DNA from: DASXTS01 sp036505275
GTDB taxonomy: Bacteria; Actinomycetota; Actinomycetes; Mycobacteriales; Pseudonocardiaceae
Direction of reading: 5' to 3'
Assembly (NCBI GenBank): GCA_036505275.1
Contig: DASXTS010000033.1
Span: 1 to 13,797, forward strand
DNA length: 13,797 nt
Positions 1 to 5,406 of the stretch are shown one piece after another (the stretch's first letter is position 1; the number at the start of each line of letters is the position of its first letter). Made by a program: the position numbers and the translations under genes. The notes under the pieces were generated by a model. It saw only the letters and a program-made list of their open reading frames with translations. It did no database searches and was not told the DNA's origin.

Positions 1-1
1 C

Positions 2-337
2 TACTACCTGCCTCCGGGTCGCTGGGTCTCTTTGCTGACCGGCGAGCCGGTACAGGGTCCGGGCTGGCGCCGCGAGAGGCACGGGTTCGACACGCTGCCG
101 CTGCTGGTACGGCCGGGTGCCGTGCTGCCCATCGGGGCTCGCGACGACCGGCCCGACTACGACTACCTCGACGGGCTCACCCTGCTGACCAACGAGCCGG
201 TCGCCGGGACAGCGGTCCGCGTACCCGGCATCACCGGCGCGACCGCGGCCACCTTCACCGTCGGCGGGGACGGGCGCATCGACGGACCCGCAAGCGGCTG
301 GCAGCAGGCGGAACTGGGGCCCACGACCGTGCCATAA
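2..337 (+). CDS. yicI: Alpha-xylosidase (GH31, YicI type), C-terminal fragment
   Basis: The reading frame is open from base 2 to a TAA at 335-337 and gives the last 111 residues of a glycoside hydrolase family 31 enzyme; the catalytic barrel lies to the left of the window. YicI-type enzymes release alpha-xylose from the non-reducing end of xylo-oligosaccharides in the cytoplasm. The visible part is the beta-sandwich that follows the barrel. It starts YYLPPGRWVSLLTGEPV, contains the turn WRRERHGFDTLPLLVRPGAVLPIG, and then RDDRPDYDYLDGLTL. From memory this matches the YicI tail, where E. coli has a similar xLPEGRW, then QHGFLSLPVYVR, then NDQRPDY. The RPDY element separates YicI from other GH31 alpha-glucosidases. 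Family assignment is strong; substrate is inferred from the subfamily. No break or frameshift is seen. Confidence 0.88.
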   Translation, partial: YYLPPGRWVSLLTGEPVQGPGWRRERHGFDTLPLLVRPGAVLPIGARDDRPDYDYLDGLTLLTNEPVAGTAVRVPGITGATAATFTVGGDGRIDGPASGWQQAELGPTTVP

Positions 338-391
338 GCCCAGCAGCCAGTCGCCATGCCGTCGTGGCCCTTACCCGGGTGGATTTGGGGC

Positions 392-406
392 CTCAGCCCG
401 GCTGAG
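392..406. terminator. Short hairpin after the GH31 gene, weak terminator candidate
   Basis: A perfect 6-bp inverted repeat, CTCAGC-CCG-GCTGAG, lies 55 bp after the alpha-xylosidase stop and before the next gene. It has no T-tract and the stem is short, so a terminator role is only a guess. The rest of the 338-517 gap shows no gene and no clear promoter. Confidence 0.25.
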
Positions 407-517
407 TAAGGCGAACGGCGCAGGAGACGACGTGACCGTCCGATGTGGTGGGGGCGGCCTCAGCACGAACCTTGGTATGAGCCCGAGAAGCGGGCGGAGG
501 AGACCAGGGAGACGACG

Positions 518-730
518 ATGTTGAACGACTACTTTGTCCAGTCCGAGGTGGAGTACCTGCGGCAGCAGCGGCTCGCGGCGGCCGCGGAGTACCGGCGGGC
601 CAGGTCGGCGGCGCGGGTGCGGTCGCTGCGGGACCGGCTGGCCGCGGCGGTGGAGCACCTGACGACGATCCGGCCGCACCACGACCAAGCGCGGCACGCC
701 GCGACCGAGCGGACCGCCCGCTCGGCGTGA
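518..730 (+). CDS. Small charged helical protein, unknown function
   Basis: This encodes 70 residues beginning MLNDYFVQSEVEYLRQQRLA. The frame is open from an ATG at 443, but I chose the ATG at 518 because an AGGGAG element at 506-511 sits 6 nt before it. The product is rich in Ala, Arg and Glu with heptad-like spacing (EVEYLRQQRLAAAAEYRRARSAARVRSLRDRLAAAVEHL), suggesting one long or two packed alpha-helices. There is no signal peptide, membrane segment or cysteine. Its TGA (728-730) overlaps a GTG that can start the following LuxR-type regulator, so the two may be translationally coupled. I do not recognise a named family. A small protein that partners or modulates the regulator is possible, but this rests on position only. 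Confidence 0.6.
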   Translation: MLNDYFVQSEVEYLRQQRLAAAAEYRRARSAARVRSLRDRLAAAVEHLTTIRPHHDQARHAATERTARSA

Positions 731-3700
731 CGGCCGTGGCAACGGCAGCACCGGCGGTGACGCCGGCAGCGCCGGCCGTGGCACCGGCAGCACCGGCCGG
801 ATTGTCGGTGGCCATATTGTCGGGAGCCATATTGTCGGGAGCCCGTGCCACCATGACGGATGTGCCACGGCTCGGCTCGGGAATCCCACTGGTCGCCAGG
901 CGCCGCGAGCTGGCGACACTGGAGGCGGCACTGCGCCGGGTCCGCGATGGGCGGGCCGGCGCGGTGCTGGTCTCCGGCGACGCCGGTGTCGGCAAATCGC
1001 GGCTACTCAATGAGCTGTGCCAACGCGCCCGCGCGGCCGGCGACGTCGTCCTCAGCGGCGCGTGTCTGGACGCCGCCGAGGCGACCCTGCCGTACCTGCC
1101 GTTCGTCGAGGCGTTGCGCGAGCTCGCCAGGCAGCACCCCGAGCTGATCGACAACCACCCCACGCTGGCCAGGCTGCTGCCCGATACCCACCTGCACACC
1201 AGCGCCGCCCAGCACGATCGCGACCTCGGCCAGCTCCAGCTGTTCGACGCGCTGCTCTCGGCGATCTCCGAGCTGGCCGCCGAGCACACCGTGCTGCTCA
1301 CCATCGAGGACCTGCACTGGGCCGACCGGTCCAGCCGCGACCTGCTCGCCTTCCTGCTTTCCCGGCTGTCCAGCCAGAAGCTGCTGGTGGTCGGCACATA
1401 CCGGTCCGACGACCTGCACCGCAAGCATCCACTGCGCCCGCTGCTGGCCGAGCTGGTACGGCTGCCGGCCGTTGAGCGGCTGAGCCTGGAGCCGTTCACC
1501 CCGGCCGATGCCGAGGCGTTCGTGCGCCAGCTGGCCGACGACAACATCGGCGACGAGCTGATCCGTGACATCGCGGCCCGTTCAGAGGGCAACGCGTTCA
1601 TGGCTGAGGAGCTGTTCTCCGCCTGCGCCGACAATCGACCGCCCGAGCTCGCCGAGATCCTGCTGGCCAGGATGGACCGGCTGACGCCCGCGGCACAGCA
1701 GGTGATCCGGCTGGCCTCGGTGCTCGGCAGGCGCTTCACCCACCCGCGGATCGGAGCGGCCACCCAACTCGATGACGAGCAGCTGGAACAGGCCCTGCGG
1801 GACGCCGTCACGCACCACCTGCTGGTCACCGAGGACGCGTACATCTACGCGTTCCGACATGCGCTGCTGCGCGAGGCTGTGTACGGCGACCTGCTACCCG
1901 GCGAGCGCACCCGGCTGCATGCCCGGGTGGCGGACGCGCTGGCCGCGGACCGGACCCAGGACAGCCGGGGCCTGGCCGCCGAGTTGGCGCACCACCGGAT
2001 GGAGAGCCATGACCTGCCCGGCGCACTGCAGGCGTCCTGGCTGGCCGCCACCGAGGCCGACGAGCTGGAGGCGCCGGCCGATGTGCTGCTGCACGCCGAG
2101 CGAGCCCTCAAGCTGTGGCACGCGGTGCCGGACCCGGAGCGGGTCAGCGGTACCGACGAGCTGACCGTGACCAGGTTCGCCGCCTGGGCCGCCAGCGCGA
2201 CGGGGGACCCGGACCGCGCCCTGGCGCTCAGCCGGACCGCGGTGGCGCTCGCCGACGCCACCGGCGACGACCTGGTGGCCGCCGACGTCCGCCGCCGTCA
2301 TGCGCTCTACCTGCTCGATCACAGCGGCATGGCGCAGCAGTCGTATGACGCTGCCATGCATGCGTGGCGGCTCGTCGTCGACACGGCCCCGAGCGCGGTG
2401 AAGGCCTGGGTGCAGGCCACCGTGGCCCGCGCCGCCATGGCCCTCGACCACTACCAGGAGGCCATCGAGTTCGCGCGCGACGCACAGCAGACCGCACGCG
2501 CCGTCACCGACGACGGCGCAGGCACCGGTGAGCACACCGCCGCCGAAGTGGATGCGCTGGTCAGCATCGCAGGCTGCGTCGGGCGGCTGGGCGACCAGGA
2601 GGAGGCGCTGCAGCAGCTGGCCACCGCGATCGAACTGGCCGAGAAGATCGGCGCCGTCGGCATCGAGCTGCGCGCCCGGTGGCGGGCGAGCATGATCCAG
2701 CTCGAGGCCGGGCGGTTGCCACATGCCCTCACCGAGGTGGACGCCGCGATCCGCCGGGCCGAGAGCACCGGCCTGACCTGGAGCACCTGGGGCCTCGAGG
2801 CGCGGGTGCTGCAGGTCGTGAGCCGGTTCATGGCCGGCGACTGGGACGGCGCCGAGCAGGCCGCCGAGCTGGCCGGCGAGTCCGTCTCCGCGATCGTGGC
2901 CACTCGGGTGTCCGCCGCGTCCCTGCTGGTGACAGTCGGCCGTGGCCGGTTCGACGCCGCCCGGCGGCGGCTCGCCCAGCTGCGCGAACGGTGGCAGACC
3001 GACACCCAGGTGATGCGGCTGCTCGGCCAGTGCGGCGCCGAGCTCGAGCTGTGGCGGGGCCGTCCGGCCGAGGCCGTCCGGTGGGTGGAGCAGGCATTGC
3101 AGTGGCTGCGCCACTACGAACCGTGGCACCTTGGCGAAGTCTCGCTGTGCGCGGTCGGTGTTGCGGGCTACGCCGACCAGGCCGAGCAGGCCCGCCGCGG
3201 CCGCGACCACGCCGCGGAGCTGGCCTCCGTGCATGCCGGGCTCGCGCTGACCAGGCGGGCCGAGGACGCCATGATCAACGGCCGGCCGCAGGCCGGCGAG
3301 ATCGGTCCCGAGGCACTGGCCTGGAAGCTACGTGTGGATGCCGAGGCCGCGCGGCTGCGCGGCGAGCACGACCCGGAGCTGTGGCGCGCGGTGCACGAGG
3401 CGTTCGGCTACGGCGAGCTGTACCGGCAGGCCTACGCGAGCTGGCGCCAGGCCGAGGCGTGGCTCGCGGCCGGGTCCGCCGACGGCCATGCGTACCGCGA
3501 TCAGGCGGCCGAGCACCTGCGCGCAGCCGCGGCCACCGCCGATGAGCTCGGCGCCCGGCCGCTGCGCGCGGCGGTGACCAAGCTGGCCCGGCGCGGCCGC
3601 ATCCTGCTGGCCGGCGACGGCTCGGGCGAGCTGCCCGCCGACACCCTCACCCGGCGGGAGCACTCCGTGCTGGCCCTGGTCGCCGACGGCCGTACCAACC

Positions 3701-3855
3701 GTCAGATCGGCGAGGAGCTGTTCATCAGCGAGAAGACGGTCAGCGTGCACCTGTCGCGGGTGATGGCCAAGCTGGGCGCCGGCAGCCGAACCGAGGCGGT
3801 CAGCGCGGCGTTCGCCCGTGGGTTGCTGACCGCGGAAGGATCAGCACGGCGATGA
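727..3855 (+). CDS. LAL-type LuxR family transcriptional regulator with AAA ATPase domain
   Basis: This is a large ATP-binding regulator of the LuxR (LAL) class, 1042 residues from the GTG at 727. The Walker A motif GDAGVGKS is at about 84-91 and the Walker B stretch VLLTIED at 189-195, followed by LHWAD. A long helical, TPR-like middle fills about 400-950. A C-terminal LuxR helix-turn-helix covers about 974-1033 (LTRREHSVLALVADGRTNRQIGEELFISEKTVSVHLSRV). Such proteins usually activate nearby pathway genes, often in catabolism or secondary metabolism, after ATP and ligand binding; the target here is unknown. The start is uncertain. GTG 727 overlaps the previous stop (GTGA) but gives a 42-residue Ala/Pro-rich, repeat-encoded leader. 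ATG 853 (MTDVPRLGSG) begins just before the conserved domain and has a GGAG 11 nt upstream. Its 3' end overlaps the convergent repeat-protein gene by 56 bp. Confidence 0.93.
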   Translation: MTAVATAAPAVTPAAPAVAPAAPAGLSVAILSGAILSGARATMTDVPRLGSGIPLVARRRELATLEAALRRVRDGRAGAVLVSGDAGVGKSRLLNELCQRARAAGDVVLSGACLDAAEATLPYLPFVEALRELARQHPELIDNHPTLARLLPDTHLHTSAAQHDRDLGQLQLFDALLSAISELAAEHTVLLTIEDLHWADRSSRDLLAFLLSRLSSQKLLVVGTYRSDDLHRKHPLRPLLAELVRLPAVERLSLEPFTPADAEAFVRQLADDNIGDELIRDIAARSEGNAFMAEELFSACADNRPPELAEILLARMDRLTPAAQQVIRLASVLGRRFTHPRIGAATQLDDEQLEQALRDAVTHHLLVTEDAYIYAFRHALLREAVYGDLLPGERTRLHARVADALAADRTQDSRGLAAELAHHRMESHDLPGALQASWLAATEADELEAPADVLLHAERALKLWHAVPDPERVSGTDELTVTRFAAWAASATGDPDRALALSRTAVALADATGDDLVAADVRRRHALYLLDHSGMAQQSYDAAMHAWRLVVDTAPSAVKAWVQATVARAAMALDHYQEAIEFARDAQQTARAVTDDGAGTGEHTAAEVDALVSIAGCVGRLGDQEEALQQLATAIELAEKIGAVGIELRARWRASMIQLEAGRLPHALTEVDAAIRRAESTGLTWSTWGLEARVLQVVSRFMAGDWDGAEQAAELAGESVSAIVATRVSAASLLVTVGRGRFDAARRRLAQLRERWQTDTQVMRLLGQCGAELELWRGRPAEAVRWVEQALQWLRHYEPWHLGEVSLCAVGVAGYADQAEQARRGRDHAAELASVHAGLALTRRAEDAMINGRPQAGEIGPEALAWKLRVDAEAARLRGEHDPELWRAVHEAFGYGELYRQAYASWRQAEAWLAAGSADGHAYRDQAAEHLRAAAATADELGARPLRAAVTKLARRGRILLAGDGSGELPADTLTRREHSVLALVADGRTNRQIGEELFISEKTVSVHLSRVMAKLGAGSRTEAVSAAFARGLLTAEGSARR
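733..797 (+). repeat. Two 23-bp GC-rich direct repeats
   Basis: The sequence GCCGTGGCANCGGCAGCACC plus GGC occurs at 733-755 and again at 775-797, differing at one base. It encodes the Ala/Pro-rich N-terminal leader of the regulator if translation starts at 727. It is low-complexity and probably arose by local duplication. Confidence 0.7.
801..845 (+). repeat. Three 15-bp tandem repeats, ATTGTCGG-based
   Basis: ATTGTCGGTGGCCAT (801-815), ATTGTCGGGAGCCAT (816-830) and ATTGTCGGGAGCCCG (831-845) lie end to end. They are much more AT-rich than the flanks and stop 7 bp before the alternative ATG start of the regulator at 853. Read as protein they give LSVAILSGAILSGAR in phase. They could be slippage-prone coding repeats, or iterated binding sites upstream of the true start. 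Confidence 0.8.
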
Positions 3856-4327
3856 GCCCAGCGGCGCAGGCGCCCAGCCCGGCCATTGTCACCACGTGCA
3901 CCGCCCGCCCGTCGCGTATCGCCGCGTCCGACCCCTGACGCCGGCGGCGAACGGTGAACGCCTCACCCCGTCCGAGAATGCAGAAGGCGGACCGGACCGA
4001 CAGCACCGAGAACGCCGAGCCAACCGACAGCGCGGAACCCAGCGAGCCGACCGACAGGATCGACCCGGCCGACCCGACGGACAGGACCGAGCCCGACGAG
4101 CCGATCGACAGGATCGATCCGGCCGAACCCACCGACAGGATCGATCCGGCCGACAGCACGCTCAGGTCGGATCCCGCCGACAGCACGCCAAGCCGAGACC
4201 CGATCGACAACACGCTGAGCCGTGACCCCACCGACCGGATGCTCGACCGCGATCTCACCGAGGTCGCCGGGGCACTCCGGGGTCGTTGCGGCGCCGGCGG
4301 GGTGAGATCGAGAGCCGTGTCCTGCAT
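3800..4327 (-). CDS. Nonapeptide-repeat protein with C-terminal membrane segment
   Basis: The protein has 175 residues, begins MQDTALDLTPPAPQRP and ends at a TGA complementary to 3800-3802. Residues 1-33 are Pro/Arg/Ser-rich. Residues 34-123 are ten tandem 9-residue units: GSRLSVLSI, GSRLGVLSA, GSDLSVLSA, GSILSVGSA, GSILSIGSS, GSVLSVGSA, GSILSVGSL, GSALSVGSA, and two degenerate units. A basic patch RRRR (127-130) and one hydrophobic stretch (about 143-165, AVHVVTMAGLGACAAGLIAV) follow, then a short basic tail. Regular Ser/Gly turns alternating with Leu/Ile/Val suggest a small beta-solenoid or self-associating repeat held at the membrane; this is inference. I have the impression that similar GSILSIGS proteins occur as unnamed actinobacterial hypotheticals. 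The start is supported by TAGGCT placed 7 nt upstream (leaderless pattern). It lies 86 bp after mscS and overlaps the convergent regulator by 56 bp. Confidence 0.66.
   Translation of the reverse strand: MQDTALDLTPPAPQRPRSAPATSVRSRSSIRSVGSRLSVLSIGSRLGVLSAGSDLSVLSAGSILSVGSAGSILSIGSSGSVLSVGSAGSILSVGSLGSALSVGSAFSVLSVRSAFCILGRGEAFTVRRRRQGSDAAIRDGRAVHVVTMAGLGACAAGLIAVLILPRSATHGRTPR
3959..4228 (-). repeat. 27-bp tandem repeat array encoding ten 9-residue units
   Basis: Ten 27-bp units encode residues 34-123 of the repeat protein. The central units are the most alike; for example the palindrome GGATCGATCC recurs exactly 27 bp apart at 4111-4120 and 4138-4147. Outer units have diverged at both ends, as expected of an array grown from the middle by slippage or unequal crossover. 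Confidence 0.8.
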
Positions 4328-4334
4328 CCGAGGC

Positions 4335-4340
4335 AGCCTA
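4335..4340 (-). promoter_or_regulatory. Putative -10 (TAGGCT) for leaderless repeat-protein transcript
   Basis: On the minus strand TAGGCT is followed by 7 nt and then the ATG of the repeat-protein gene. No Shine-Dalgarno sequence is seen before that ATG, so a leaderless transcript starting at the A is likely. No clear -35 was found. Confidence 0.5.
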
Positions 4341-4381
4341 CGACGTGGCGCAACCTTCGGCCATGGCGAGCGGGAGACCGG

Positions 4382-4405
4382 CGGGGACTGCTGCGGGGAC
4401 TGCTG
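4382..4405. repeat. Two 12-bp tandem repeats in the mscS / repeat-protein gap
   Basis: CGGGGACTGCTG occurs twice end to end (4382-4393, 4394-4405) between the mscS stop and the repeat-protein start. No function is evident. Confidence 0.6.
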
Positions 4406-4413
4406 CGGGACGA

Positions 4414-5406
4414 TCAGGCCGAGCCGGAAGGCGACGCCGGTGCGGTGGGGCGGCCGGCTTGATAGGGCTCGGTGATGCCGGCGTTGTCGAACGCGGTCTT
4501 GATCGCCGCCAGCAGCGCGCGTTGCACCATGAACTGCTGGCCCGAGTGGACCTTGACGGTGAGCCGGAGGGTCACGGTGTCGGGGGTGACCGCCTCGACG
4601 CCGAGCACCTCGGGCGGCTCGAGGATGTGCTCGGCGACCGGTTCGGCCGAGGTGACCTCGGCGGCGACCGAGGAGGCGAGCTCGATGGCCTGCGTGAGGT
4701 CGGCGGAGTGGGGCAGCGGCAGATCGACGACCGCGACCGAGTAGCCCTGGCTCTTGTTGCCGACGCGCAGCACCTCGCCGTTGCGGACGTACCAGACGGT
4801 GCCGGTGCCGTCGCGCAGTGTCGTGACGCGCAGTCCGACGGCCTCCACCACGCCGTTGGCGGGGCCCAGGTCGACGGTGTCGCCGACGCCGTACTGGTCC
4901 TCGAGCATCATGAAGATCCCGGACAGGAAGTCCTTGACCAGGTTCTGCGCGCCGAAGCCGAGCGCGATTCCGACGATGCCGGCCGAGGCGATGATCGGCG
5001 CGAGGTTGAGCCCGAGCACCCCGAGGATCAGCACCAACGCGATGCCCAGCACGACGAAGGAGGTCACCGAGCGGAGCACGGAGCCGATCGTCTTGGCGCG
5101 CTGCGCGCGCCGTTCCGACACCAGAGGGCCGACCAGGGACTCCGGCGCGCGCTCGGCGAGCGGGCGCAGCAGGGCGGGCACCTTGCCGTCGGCGCTGCCG
5201 GTGGTCAGCCGGTTGATCGCGCGATGCACCAGCGCGCGGATCAGCATGGCGACGGTCAGGATCACGATGATCGCGACCGGCTTGGCGATCACCCAGTCGG
5301 CCGACCGGGAGATCCAGTCGTTGTTGGTCAGGTCGTAGACCCGCTGACACCAGGTGCCGGCCTCGTCGGCGCAGGCCGGCCGCTGCAGCAGGACGGTGGC
5401 GCTCAT
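4414..5406 (-). CDS. mscS: MscS-family small-conductance mechanosensitive channel
   Basis: This is a 330-residue integral membrane channel that opens under membrane tension and releases solutes during osmotic down-shock. Three hydrophobic segments are visible: about 43-60 (PVAIIVILTVAMLIRALV), about 113-133, and the pore helix about 136-164 containing GIALGFGAQNLVKDFLSG, the hallmark MscS TM3. The beta domain follows with EDQYGVGDTVDLGPANGVVEAVGLRVTTLRDGTGTVWYVRNGEV. The C-terminal alpha/beta part then runs to a Pro/Ser-rich tail. Length and layout are those of a minimal MscS. The ATG (5406-5404) overlaps the TGA of the upstream peptidase gene (ATGA), so it is probably translated by coupling from the peptidase mRNA. 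The frame is open further upstream, but the homologous region starts near MSATVLL. Confidence 0.93.
   Translation of the reverse strand: MSATVLLQRPACADEAGTWCQRVYDLTNNDWISRSADWVIAKPVAIIVILTVAMLIRALVHRAINRLTTGSADGKVPALLRPLAERAPESLVGPLVSERRAQRAKTIGSVLRSVTSFVVLGIALVLILGVLGLNLAPIIASAGIVGIALGFGAQNLVKDFLSGIFMMLEDQYGVGDTVDLGPANGVVEAVGLRVTTLRDGTGTVWYVRNGEVLRVGNKSQGYSVAVVDLPLPHSADLTQAIELASSVAAEVTSAEPVAEHILEPPEVLGVEAVTPDTVTLRLTVKVHSGQQFMVQRALLAAIKTAFDNAGITEPYQAGRPTAPASPSGSA

Noticed and set aside
393..3234. Long minus-strand open frames opposite the LuxR-type regulator (for example 393-1844 and 1894-3234)
   Set aside because: Their proteins are Ser/Arg/Gly-rich with no domain, and they mirror a plus-strand gene with clear motifs. 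Such shadows are expected at this GC content.
3959..4228. CRISPR-like array
   Set aside because: The period is 27 bp with no unique spacers, and the units are diverged coding repeats in phase.
3954..4475. Plus-strand open frame with PTDRIDPAD nonapeptide repeats
   Set aside because: It is the complement of the 27-bp array and is not distinguishable by codon third positions alone. The minus-strand reading has a placed TAGGCT box, a membrane segment and regular GSxLS units, whereas this one has a Cys/Arg-rich random tail and runs into the end of mscS. Kept as an alternative only.
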